A DNA stretch of 39,821 nt from Chara braunii (Eukaryota > Streptophyta > Charophyceae > Charales > Characeae): NCBI GenBank assembly GCA_003427395.1, contig BFEA01000523.1:732077-771897 (forward strand). The letters are read 5' to 3'. How positions within the stretch are numbered: position 1 is the stretch's first letter; each line of letters begins with the position of its first letter. The translations under genes and the position numbers were made by a program. The notes under the pieces are model-generated. The model worked only from the letters and a program-made list of their open reading frames with translations, ran no database searches and was not told where the DNA came from. This document shows, piece by piece, positions 34,413 through 39,821 of this stretch.

Positions 34413-36796
34413 CGAGCGCCTTCTCGTGCGCCTACACTTCCATACACATAAGGAGAAGAAGAAGAAGAGGAAGAAGAAGAAGAAGATAACGTACCTGTGG
34501 CGTGCTGGCGGGCGGGGAGCCTGGCTTCACTGCACGACGATGACGATGATGACGGCGACGGGCGACGACAGCGGGGGTGTTGGATTCTCGACGGGACGGC
34601 TGGTGAGTCGGGTGGAGGCGGGAAGTCGAAGGCGGGAGGCCTCCGCTAAGTTTCGAAAAGGGAGGCCTCATCTGGGTCGCCGACCTTTCGAGATCAGCGG
34701 TCCAGAGAGGCAGCCCTTTTCCGAACTTGGAGACTGCCATACCGGACCGGTTGTGATTTTTTTTAGGGCCTTCAGGCCCCCACAACCCGCGTGGGGGCCT
34801 CCTGGCCCCAAAAAAAATTGATTCGGCCATTTTTGGTGATGCGCTGTAACTGACCTGGGGGCAACCGGCCCGGTGGACCAGCCGGTCCCACCGGCCCGGT
34901 TCCGGTTGGGGGTGGACCCCCCGGTGGGACCGGGTTTACAGCCCTGCTAGGAAGATACTTTTAGGTTGGACCTGTAAGGTTGTGTAACTCTGTCTGTACA
35001 TGTTTGCAAAGTTAGTGGTACGGTCAGAATTTACAGCCCTGCTCGGAAGATACTTTTAGGTTGGACCTGTGAGGTTGTGTAACTATGTCTGTACATGTTT
35101 GCAAAGTTAGTGGTACAGTCAGAATCCTTGGTGCAGTATCCACTTTCGCTGTTGCAGCTGTTGAAACCACCAGCACTGTCCGCAGGTAATTTTCTGTGCC
35201 TCGGCCGTGCTCCTGTGCTCGGGCCTTGTCTGGTGGGATGTACTGGCCTGCCTTTTTGCATGAAAAACATCCAGGCAAAACTAGCCGTGCACTCGATCAT
35301 TTGGCCTGGATGAATTTGGCGTAAGACGATAGGCAGGTACCTCTACCTCCCGCCAGACGCGGCGCAGGCGTGGCCGCGTTGCTGAAAAATGGCTGGGGGT
35401 GGCAGTATGATGAGTTCAGCAAGACCCAGACAACCTGTGGACAATTGAGTTCATTGACAGTTTGGGTGACCCTTGGTCCGGATTTGTGACATGTGTGGAG
35501 GTCCATGCCAGCCAATTAGCAATCTCTGAGGTTTGGAAACATCAGAGCTGTTGCTATCCCTGGAAATGCAAGTTCAGGTAGTGGAAGGGATTCTTTGAGT
35601 GCTTAGAGCTCTCTCCTTTACTTATTGTCCCATGTATGGTTAGGTTCAGTCAAGAAAGCCATAGTGCAAGTATCCTCTTAGCCATCTTGAATTGCCTCGT
35701 GGAACACAGGAAACAAGACATGCTCTCCTGAACTCTCTAAATTTTGGGGTGTTGGGTCACATGTTACCACCCAACGTATTTGGTTTACAAAGCTGCCGTC
35801 GGAACGCCAAAAACTCAGCTCCGTCTCCCCAGTCCCAAAAGCTCTCCGCCGTCCGCCATGTGAATGTACTTTTAGTCAAGCCGGTGGAAGACACAGCTAA
35901 CATTCTTAGAGCTCGAGTGGTTATTCCCTGTCTATCAGTTTCTTATTCCGCTGATTCGTTATGTCCATTCTGCACTGCACGTAATGCCCGTTTGTCTTTA
36001 TGCGTCTTCCCCCCGCCCTTCAATTTATCTGTAATCTCGACCTAGCTGGCTAAGACTGTGACTGTCAATGTCCAATATGGCCTTCCTGCTCAGTGAAGGT
36101 ACCGGTGTGCCTGTGATATTGCAAGGTGTTGTGGTCAAGGTGCAATGTTCAGGTCTTGCAGCTCATATCTGAATAATGCCACAGCAGGTCAGCGAAAGGT
36201 ATGCCTTTCTCGATCTTACTTTCGAGCAGTCCTCTTGCATCATATTAGGATGGTGAATTTTCTAGGCTCATGAAAACACCTGTACCTAATTTTGCCTGCA
36301 CCTGGAGACTAGTCATGTTGTGCTTGTTTTGAGGAGTTGTTTTTTAAATAATTTTTGGCTCCTAAGGTGCATTCCTTTGGCTTCAATAGAATATGGCACC
36401 TGCTGTGTTGTAAAGTGGAAAACTCGGATGAGCTGAGCAGTGACAGATTTAGTTGCGCGGAAAATGGCAAAGCAAACGTAAAAGTGCGATGCGGAGGAGA
36501 CTGTATGAAACCAACAAGGGGAAAAAGGTGTTCAGAAAATCAAAATGTTAAGACAAAGCACAAGGTAGAACGTGTCGGGAGGGTGGATCCAAACCACTGA
36601 TGACTGGCGACCAAGAGGTAGATGTTGATTGGCAGATGTGAGCCTGTGATGGTTGGCCATCACCTGACCAGTGACTGGACAAGAGGTACCTATTGGGATG
36701 CAGCACAGTTGGCCTTCGCAATTCAACAGCCCTAGACATTGAGGGAGCATGAAGGCCGGGGGGGGAGAATGACAGGGGAGAAGAGGAGGCGTGGGG

Positions 36797-36883
<87 letters not shown>

Positions 36884-37028
36884 GACCAGTTTCATTTGTT
36901 TACATTGGCAGAGTCGTAAAGCCGCCAAGTCTGATAGGAAGGGCCCAGATGGGAGAGACCATGGCAGGAAAGCAGTTTCAGATGAGCTTGCATCTGTCAT
37001 CAATGATGGCCTGTATTTCTATGAGCAG
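12040..37028 (+). CDS. LARP1: La-related protein 1 (LARP1), seven exons, 3' end outside window
   Basis: LARP1-family proteins bind mRNA through a La motif and, via C-terminal DM15 repeats, the cap of TOP mRNAs; in plants they act in cytoplasmic mRNA translation and decay. The model joins 12040-12853, 14844-14997, 23327-23417, 24691-24762, 27126-28474, 30835-30910 and 36912-37028. Intron phases agree at every junction (1, 2, 0, 0, 2, 0), introns start GT and end AG, and from the ATG at 12052 the chain is open for 887 codons. Family hallmarks appear in the right order: KQIEYYFS, IENLCRDIYLRQQMDEQGF, a V-E-V-Q end of the La motif, VRKKDDW, VQRLIVVTQ and ELASVINDGLYFYEQ. The DM15 region is not seen before the window ends. 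Introns are 1.3 to 8.3 kb and full of transposons. Whether a coding exon precedes 12040 is open. The family assignment is strong; exact splice choices for A, E and F are inferred from phase. Confidence 0.87.
12854..14843. other. LARP1 intron 1
   Basis: Spliced with GTATGG and GTGCTGCAG. It includes a CT-rich stretch (13080-13450) and an exact-period 48-base tandem duplication (13779-13826 and 13827-13874, GGCCTAGCTAGGGTGAAG). No gene is recognised inside; the CT-rich reading frames are low complexity. Confidence 0.6.
14844..14997 (+). CDS. LARP1: LARP1 exon B, proline-rich linker and start of La motif
   Basis: The frame has no long ATG-started ORF of its own, because the exon is entered in mid-codon. 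Acceptor GTGCTGCAG ends at 14843, and the phase (two bases completing Gly) matches exon A. It encodes a Pro/Ala-rich stretch (VPTSAAGVAPRPSQYPRF) and then ARISKQIEYYFS, the canonical first helix of the La motif. It ends at GTGAGT (14998) after two bases of a Ser codon. An in-frame TAG lies upstream of the acceptor at about 14795, which limits the exon on the 5' side. Confidence 0.85.
15343..15359 (+). repeat. Interstitial telomere-like TTTAGGG repeat
   Basis: Two perfect TTTAGGG units plus TTT lie about 40 bases outside the truncated end of the retroelement in intron 2. It is the plant-type telomeric repeat, but very short. Confidence 0.7.
15397..16185 (-). pseudogene. pol: Integrase, zinc-binding part and truncated core
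   Basis: HDATGHFGYNKT and TCQVCQRDKPP give the HHCC zinc domain. The core begins MGFMDTLPTIKSGKRHIFII (first catalytic Asp) and includes IVSDRDVLFTTEM (second Asp). The end with the catalytic Glu is missing. A 101-base unit repeats three times (starts 15759, 15860, 15961), and a diverged part of it recurs at the cut end (15397-15445). Confidence 0.8.
16200..16960 (-). pseudogene. pol: RT connection and RNase H-like region
   Basis: Minus strand shows SFLGMTGYYHNFVKNYS and then PLTELTPLETPWEWT, the RT C-terminus of gypsy elements, then VTTDMA and YERELYPFYKALVNWRHYLLG, typical of the RNase H part. A 67-base duplication (16836-16942, AGAATGCTAGCCACCTTTGC) and stops interrupt it. Confidence 0.75.
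17010..17281 (-). pseudogene. pol: Reverse transcriptase, central part with mutated active site
   Basis: Continues the RT on the other side of the insertion with KSGYHHIAI, AFQTRYGLYEF and VMPFGLCN, then IVVYLNDILIFSKT. The YLDD catalytic box reads YLND, so a metal-binding Asp is lost. A 29-base tandem duplication (17041-17098) right after it breaks the frame. Confidence 0.8.
17477..17531. repeat. (GA)n tract in left arm of the foldback
   Basis: About 27 GA units. The mirror position in the right arm carries (CT)n (18075-18110). Confidence 0.9.
17694..17942. repeat. (CT)n, (GT)n and (GA)n tracts around the foldback loop
   Basis: (CT)n at 17694-17745 and (GA)n at 17923-17942 are in complementary positions at the inner ends of the arms. 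A CG/GT alternating run (17891-17923) lies between them. Confidence 0.85.
18123..18172. other. Assembly gap (50 N)
   Basis: A run of exactly 50 N after (CT)n and poly-C, probably of arbitrary length. It lies in the right outer part of the TTAA element. Confidence 0.98.
18270..18560 (-). pseudogene. pol: Reverse transcriptase, N-terminal part, with 28-residue duplication
   Basis: Contains CIDYRGLNAITI, then PL-x-RID-x-LLDR-x-QGCKYF and TKIDL, the RT segment with the first catalytic Asp. A 28-codon stretch (LNAITI ... QGCK) occurs twice in tandem (period 84, 18291-18458). Reading then runs into the TTAA element at 18269. Confidence 0.8.
18820..20531 (-). pseudogene. gag: Retroelement gag with CCHC zinc knuckle
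   Basis: Gag proteins form the virus-like particle and bind element RNA. The minus strand shows broken frames: a start at 20531 (MSGQESEEAKADDRR), an Ala/Glu-rich coiled-coil-like part (20394-20152), a gag body (20028-19498, with SYLEGLAARWLDGL), and a C-terminal part (19304-18831) with CINCGEYFHQQFRC, a proper C-x2-C-x4-H-x4-C knuckle at 18942-18983. At least three frame breaks separate the parts. Confidence 0.7.
20545..21753 (-). other. Retroelement leader between primer site and gag
   Basis: No conserved coding sequence is recognised. Its position between the primer-binding site and the gag start makes it the 5' leader. Plus-strand frames here (for example 20923-21408) have no motif and are considered chance. 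Confidence 0.5.
21754..21771 (-). promoter_or_regulatory. Primer-binding site, initiator-Met tRNA type
   Basis: Minus strand reads TGATATCAGAGCCGGTTC. The tRNA-iMet complement used by most plant LTR retrotransposons begins TGGTATCAGAGC, so this is one mismatch away over the first 12 bases. Its position just inside the LTR supports the call. Confidence 0.8.
21775..22842 (-). repeat. 5' LTR of the gypsy element
   Basis: The segment begins TGCAAGGACAAAG and ends TTCCTTGCA on the minus strand, so it has 7-bp inverted ends (TGCAAGG/CCTTGCA) with the TG...CA rule. The inner end lies three bases from the primer-binding site. Its outer part resembles 38110-38216, the LTR of a second element (AGGCCTCTT, AGGGCGGGC, GAGGGC blocks). 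Length is 1068 bases. Confidence 0.65.
22848..24690. other. End of LARP1 intron 2 and intron 3
   Basis: 22848-23326 is the unique tail of intron 2, with a T-run at 23140-23160. 23418-24690 is intron 3 (GTAAGA ... TGTGCAG). No other gene or repeat of note is seen. Confidence 0.6.
23327..23417 (+). CDS. LARP1: LARP1 exon C, La motif core
   Basis: Acceptor TTTGTGCGCAG ends at 23326. The first base C completes the Ser codon opened by exon B (AG|C). The exon encodes IENLCRDIYLRQQMDEQGF followed by IPVSVIAAFNR, which is the RNA-contacting core of the LARP La motif (family pattern: S-x-E-N-L-x-x-D-x-x-L-R-x-x-M-D). Donor GGGTAAGA follows at 23418 on a codon boundary. It is 91 bases long. Confidence 0.92.
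24691..24762 (+). CDS. LARP1: LARP1 exon D, end of La motif
   Basis: This is a small 24-codon, phase 0-0 exon. Acceptor TGTGCTGTGCAG ends at 24690 and donor GTTAGT starts at 24763. It encodes VKMLTVDVSVILEALADSS and then VVEVQ, the last helices of the La motif (family pattern: L-T-x-D-x-x-x-I-x-x-A-L-x-x-S-x-x-V-E). It continues exon C in frame. Confidence 0.9.
24763..27125. other. LARP1 intron 4
   Basis: Spliced GTTAGT ... TGCTGAAG. It contains a degenerate hammerhead-like motif (25241-25275), short repeats of CTCTGTTTGTACCTTCCTCT (26170-26330) and a 71-base tandem duplication of its own 3' end (27001-27125). No gene is recognised. Confidence 0.6.
25241..25275 (+). ncRNA. Hammerhead-like motif, copy 7 (degenerate)
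   Basis: CTGATGGG, a weak stem II, ATGAAACAG and TTATC. It is preceded by GCTGAGGGTTCAGC, a 5-bp hairpin. The matching place before copy 2 has GTTGAGGGTTCAAC, which forms the same hairpin with a compensatory base-pair change. Confidence 0.35.
27126..28474 (+). CDS. LARP1: LARP1 exon E, acidic disordered linker
   Basis: This is the largest exon (1349 bases). It starts after a TGCTGAAG acceptor with GDKVRKKDDW, the segment that follows the La motif in plant LARP1, then a Pro-rich patch (IPPPPFPSKG). About 350 residues follow that are rich in Glu, Asp, Ser and Gly, as expected for a disordered linker. The end carries basic RNPRKKTPGSGGKRP, a Gly run, LAALFAKKAS and an acidic patch ending EEMEWELPG. 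The open frame reaches a TAG at 28476, but a donor GTAGGC at 28475 gives phase 2, which exon F needs. Large antisense frames here (28058-29128, 27077-27490, 27713-28030) are shadows. Confidence 0.85.
28475..30834. other. LARP1 intron 5
   Basis: Spliced GTAGGC ... ATAAGCAG. It holds a (GA)n tract (29341-29467, one N at 29427) followed by three copies of a GGCAAGGTTGTTGTTCCCTG unit (29467-29570), and TTAAACCGCTAGTAC at 30308, which resembles the end of the TTAA elements without a clear partner. No gene is recognised. Confidence 0.55.
29341..29570. repeat. (GA)n microsatellite and GA-linked minisatellite
   Basis: Long GA run with one undetermined base, then three units of GGCAAGGTTGTTGTTCC-CTGCTAGAGAG. 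Translated Ser-Leu frames here are artefacts. Confidence 0.85.
30835..30910 (+). CDS. LARP1: LARP1 exon F, conserved VQRLIVVTQ segment
   Basis: Twenty-five codons plus one leading base encode an acidic run (DDDEDDSEVDDG) and then AVQRLIVVTQ. This motif is conserved in LARP1 between linker and C-terminus. Several AGs are available at 30826-30841; starting at 30835, after ATAAGCAG, supplies the single base needed to complete the Gly codon from exon E. Donor GTACAA begins at 30911 on a codon boundary. Confidence 0.8.
30911..33840. other. LARP1 intron 6, 5' part
   Basis: Starts at donor GTACAA. No gene is recognised. Frames of 80-134 codons occur on both strands (for example 32424-32777, 32793-33197) without motif or splice context. 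A small duplication GGGCACTCGGGCGGTGGAT occurs at 32453-32490. Confidence 0.5.
33849..34946. mobile_element. Non-autonomous hAT-like element 2
   Basis: Ends are CAGGGCTGTG and TTTACAGCCCTG, followed inward by complementary CCGGCC/ACCGG-rich terminal regions of about 60-70 bases. Flanking octamers are CTCGGAAG (33841-33848) and CTAGGAAG (34947-34954), one difference: an 8-bp hAT-type target duplication. The interior contains (CT)n with TACCGTGCGCCT spacers (34066-34372), (GT)n (34380-34410), (GAA)n (34450-34487) and a strong hairpin (34755-34819). No transposase. The 342-codon frame across it is microsatellite translation. Confidence 0.8.
34755..34819. repeat. Hairpin inside hAT-like element 2
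   Basis: Arms of 29 bases (34755-34783 and 34791-34819) match at 24 positions, with loop AACCCGC. The core pairs are AGGCCCCCAC with GTGGGGGCCT, and the outer part is T8 with A8. Confidence 0.75.
34935..35125. repeat. 95-bp tandem duplication including the hAT end
   Basis: Two nearly identical 95-base units (starts about 34935 and 35030). Each begins with the last bases of the hAT element (TTTACAGCCCTG) and its target duplication (CTAGGAAG in the first, CTCGGAAG in the second). Confidence 0.85.
35126..36911. other. LARP1 intron 6, 3' part
   Basis: No gene is recognised. A (GA)n tract occupies 36799-36881 just before the exon G acceptor. Confidence 0.55.
36799..36881. repeat. (GA)n microsatellite before exon G
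   Basis: About 41 GA units, ending 30 bases upstream of the exon G acceptor, where a pyrimidine tract would be expected. Confidence 0.9.
36912..37028 (+). CDS. LARP1: LARP1 exon G, conserved INDGLYFYEQ segment
   Basis: This is a phase 0-0 exon of 39 codons. Acceptor TTACATTGGCAG ends at 36911 and donor GTGAGC starts at 37029. It encodes SRKAAKSDRKGPDG at the start and ELASVINDGLYFYEQ at the end, the segment that in LARP1 precedes the variable region before DM15. An 80-base (GA)n tract ends only 30 bases upstream of the acceptor. The next exon was not recognised. A candidate frame at about 37150-37330 (NNRKNFEKARNRI) has no clear family match. Confidence 0.88.
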
Positions 37029-37481
37029 GTGAGCGCGCAAGTGGGTATCTTGATGATGTTTACTGGCTCTATTTTGCGTTGCATGGATGTTTCTTCTTCT
37101 ATACTTTTCCGACCCCCTTGGCCAGTTGACTGTAAAAGGGTGTAACCATTATGCTTGCTGTGTGCTCGAACAACAGAAAAAACTTTGAAAAAGCCAGGAA
37201 TAGAATACACACCTGGCTTCTCCACCACTCTCAGCCTCAGTCGTGTTCAACTTTGTCTTCTTCTGCTGCCACGTTCTGCTCCCCTCATCTTCCCCTTCTC
37301 CCAAAGTGTTCAGACGTCCTCTTTTAGTGCCCATCCTGATCTCCAATTTATTGAAGTCTATCTTCCTCTCTTGATCTCCTCGCCATTTCTGTTCATCGCA
37401 TAGGCTTTGAAGTCCTAGGAAAATAGCACATTAATGTGTTCTGGTGAAGAAAGCTTACATGAATGTGAATATTCTGATAGC
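37029..37481. other. LARP1 intron 7, start
   Basis: Begins with donor GTGAGC. A frame at about 37150-37330 reads NNRKNFEKARNRI but has no clear similarity to LARP1; it could be an unrecognised exon or chance. Confidence 0.4.
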
Positions 37482-38216
37482 TGCAAAAATCGCACTGAAC
37501 GCCAGATAGTTGAATGCTGTCCAGAAAGCTGAAACGCGCTGATGTCACACTGTAGGAGAACCAAAACAGCGAACTCAGTTGTCAATGAAAACATACTCTT
37601 GCCACCACCAACAATATAAACTCTTCCTTCTGATCGTGCTCAGTGCCCAGACAACGAGCCTAAAGCTACTACACTATCCTATTCAAATAACAAAGCAACC
37701 AGTTGACGTCAGCAGCAGCAACCTAAGTACATGCAAATGTCGCTCGACCTCCACGACGACCAGGCACATGCTCTCTATTCTCACCCTCGTCTCTCCCACT
37801 TCTCTTCACCTTCACGATGTCCGCAGCCTGGCTGCCTGGACTGGCCGGCACAAGTGCCCAACTTTGGGCCAAAGCCTCTGCGCCCAAGCCCGTTCAGACA
37901 GTGGCCTGGGCCCGCAGCAGTTAGGTGCGCCCAACCACCCACGCCCAGTGAGGTGTTCCCTGCTCCCTGATTGGCCGAGAGGCCAGCTTCCAAGACTTGA
38001 GTAGAAGAGCCTAGATGGCTCCCGAAAGATTCTGATGCTCGCGAAGAGGGCCCATGTAACCAACTGGTGCGAGGCAACTGTCTGGCATCTGCGAGGGATG
38101 TCAAATTTTGCAATGTTCAGGCCTCTTTGGAGATGCAGGGCCCCCATCAGTGAGGGCGGGCATGGTGCTTGCAGCGAGGGCCCAATACGGCCATGCCAAG
38201 GGCTCGTATGCTTGCA

Positions 38217-38228
38217 CTCCCTCCTCCA
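38217..38228 (-). promoter_or_regulatory. Polypurine tract of the second gypsy element
   Basis: Minus strand reads GGAGGAGGGAG immediately before the LTR start TGCAAGC. This is the expected place and composition for plus-strand priming. Confidence 0.65.
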
Positions 38229-38276
38229 TTACCTTGATGGTTCTCTGAGAAGTCATTTAATCAGCAGGCTTTCCTT

Positions 38277-39165
38277 TCAGACTTCTGTCATATCCGGAGA
38301 CAACCTTGCGGAGAAGTCTTCATCAGTTCTCTTGTGAACCACCGATCTGCCTTCGAATCGGTGTGATGTCTGAACCACGCTCGGTACAGCATCTGTGGTT
38401 TGAGGTCGTCTCCTGCGTGGAGGCTTTGGTACAGGCATCACCTTGTGATCGATCATGTCGTCAATGTCAACGTGTCCATTGATGGTTGAGGGCAGCATAG
38501 ATCTCCTTTGACGGAAACCTGTCGGTCTCAGCGAAAGGAGCCAGTTTGCGTAGATGACCAGGGATGCGGATAACACATGACGAACCATCTGGTTCACCCC
38601 CAACTATGTCCAGAACCTCCCACTGTCCAAAGTACTGTGGCATGAGCCTCCTAGAAATACCCAGTCCCTGTCCCAGCGCAGACGACTTGACCCACACTCT
38701 TTCACCTACCTGAAATGCAGATGGCCGTCAGTTCCTGTTCTCAGATGCTACCGTAGCCTCTTGAGCTTTTCCAATCTGTTCTACAGCCTGCTTTAGCATC
38801 TTGTCATACTTGACAGCAAATCCAATGCTGCCAGGTGGTGCTGTGGCCTGGTTCTCAGGCAACAGAAGGTCAAGAGCAGACCTGAGCTTACAACTGAGGT
38901 GCAGCTGGTTGGGAGTCGTGCTGGTGGTGCTGTGCACAGCGTTATTATACAGGCTTGCAATGACAGGTAACTTCTTATTCCAGATCTCGACTCGCCTTGA
39001 TATATTGCCGGAGCAAATGCTGCATAACCCTGTTTATCTGCTCTGCCTGGCCATTGGACTCAGGGTGATTCTCATGATGTCATCTGCAGTTCGGGTTCTC
39101 ATTGCCACAGTTGGCTAGTGAATCTGACATCCCTATCACTGGCAATAGACTTAGGAAGACCGAAG
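38277..39165 (-). pseudogene. pol: Integrase, C-terminal half
   Basis: Core remnants SIASDRDVRFT and ENHPESNGQAEQINRVMQ carry the second Asp and the catalytic Glu region. Next come VHSTTSTTPNQLH and a coiled segment, then VWVKSSALGQG, LMPQYFGQWEVLD and YVIRIPGHLR-type residues of the GPY/F-like domain, LAPFAETDRFPS and a basic tail (PKPPRRRRPQ). Stops and frameshifts separate the parts. Confidence 0.8.
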
Positions 39166-39190
39166 TCACGCACTCAATCCCTACACTTAT

Positions 39191-39821
39191 AGAAATCTCT
39201 AACGTGAGAACTGGCCGATCCAGGCCGCCCGTGGTCCTACTGGCCTGACGGTCCGGATTTCCACGCGATCTTAGAGTCGTAAGATCGCGGGAGGATCCGA
39301 GCCATTGGCCGGGTAGGACCGCAGATGGCCTGGATCGTCACGGCCGTTGGAAAGAGGCCTTCGTGAAAGAACCGCCCGGTACCTGTTGGGCATTGGCCTG
39401 TTGAAGGGCGGCACCCTCGCCGTACTCAAGTCTAATGGCCCGCCTCTACTGCACCTAGCGAAGCCGACAAACGACTCTAGGCGGGCAACCTCCTGATGAG
39501 TCGGTGGAAGTCCAACAAAACAGTCTGGCTCAGTCATGCTTTTTCCGTGGAGTTGTGCATAGCAAACATGACAACCCACGCACGCTCGTATGCAAAAACG
39601 AACGACTGCACATGAGAACACACACGCGCGCACAAACAGTGAGAGAGAGAGAGAGAGAGAGAGGGGGAGAGAGAGAGAGGGAGGCACAGAGAGAGAGGGG
39701 GAGAGAGAGAGGGGAGGGGGGAGGCGGAGGAGGGTGCTGTGAAAGTGTGCCACGTGGCCCGGCCTTTTTTCCACATTCTGTTTTTCCCCTTTTTTTGTGC
39801 ATGTACGTGTGTGTGTGTGTG
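39191..39821. other. Window end, GC-rich repeats and one hammerhead-like motif
   Basis: 39270-39480 is GC-rich with small palindromes (GCGATCTTAGAGTCGTAAGATCGC). 39493-39525 is a degenerate hammerhead-like core (CTGATGAG, TCGG ... AAGTCCAA, CAAAACAG). 39640-39720 is GA/GGGA-rich and the last 15 bases are (GT)n. No gene is recognised. Confidence 0.5.

Larger units (their letters stand above)
37482..39190 (-). mobile_element. 3' end of a second Ty3/gypsy element, antisense
   Basis: On the minus strand: integrase core end, integrase C-terminal domain, polypurine tract (38217-38228), then an LTR from 38216 to about 37482. It is truncated on the 5' side inside the integrase (SIASDRDVRFTS) near 39150. 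The LTR's outer part resembles that at 21775-22842. The low end (TGCAAAAA at 37482) is only tentative. Confidence 0.7.

Noticed and set aside
33793-34821. 342-codon plus-strand ORF
   Set aside because: It translates CT and GT microsatellites and terminal repeats of the hAT-like element.
37155-37403. LARP1 exon H
   Set aside because: No residues match the LARP1 C-terminus and no phase-compatible acceptor and donor pair is convincing.

Overview
The window looks like nuclear DNA of a streptophyte (land plant or charophyte alga). The grounds are a plant-type LARP1 gene with several-kilobase introns, plant-type telomere repeats (TTTAGGG), Ty3/gypsy retroelement debris, U6 snRNA pseudogenes, very abundant (GA)n/(CT)n tracts and assembly gaps. 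A large-genome charophyte such as Chara would fit, but that is inference. There are no operons, CRISPR arrays or other prokaryotic features.

Only one gene is supported with confidence: a La-related protein 1 (LARP1) on the + strand. Seven exons (A-G) run from 12040 to 37028, and all junctions agree in phase and have GT/AG splice sites. They encode an RGG/Gln/Gly-rich N-terminus (A), a proline-rich linker and the start of the La motif (B), the La motif core (C, D), a long acidic linker (E), and the conserved segments leading toward the C-terminus (F, G). The C-terminal DM15 repeats were not found and should lie downstream of the window.

Almost everything else is repeat-derived. 1-5600 holds two U6 snRNA pseudogenes, a tandemly duplicated possible exon, a tRNA-derived SINE-like promoter and a cluster of hammerhead-ribozyme-like units, one pair of them head to head. 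5700-8200 holds a 202-bp TTAA-flanked foldback element next to an unoccupied paralogue of its target, and a 698-bp non-autonomous hAT-like element with 8-bp target duplications. 11500-11860 holds three tandem hammerhead-like units just upstream of exon A. Intron 2 is mostly a decayed Ty3/gypsy element in antisense (LTR 21775-22842, iMet-type primer site, gag, RT, RNase H, integrase). Its RT is interrupted by a second TTAA-flanked foldback element whose arms carry complementary GA/CT microsatellites. Intron 6 contains a second hAT-like element (33849-34946). The intron after exon G contains the 3' end of another antisense gypsy element with polypurine tract and LTR.

Two patterns recur. Short tandem duplications of about 29-205 bp occur in single-copy, coding and transposon sequence alike. 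Hammerhead-like catalytic-core motifs are scattered over the whole window. Neither is explained by ordinary gene annotation.
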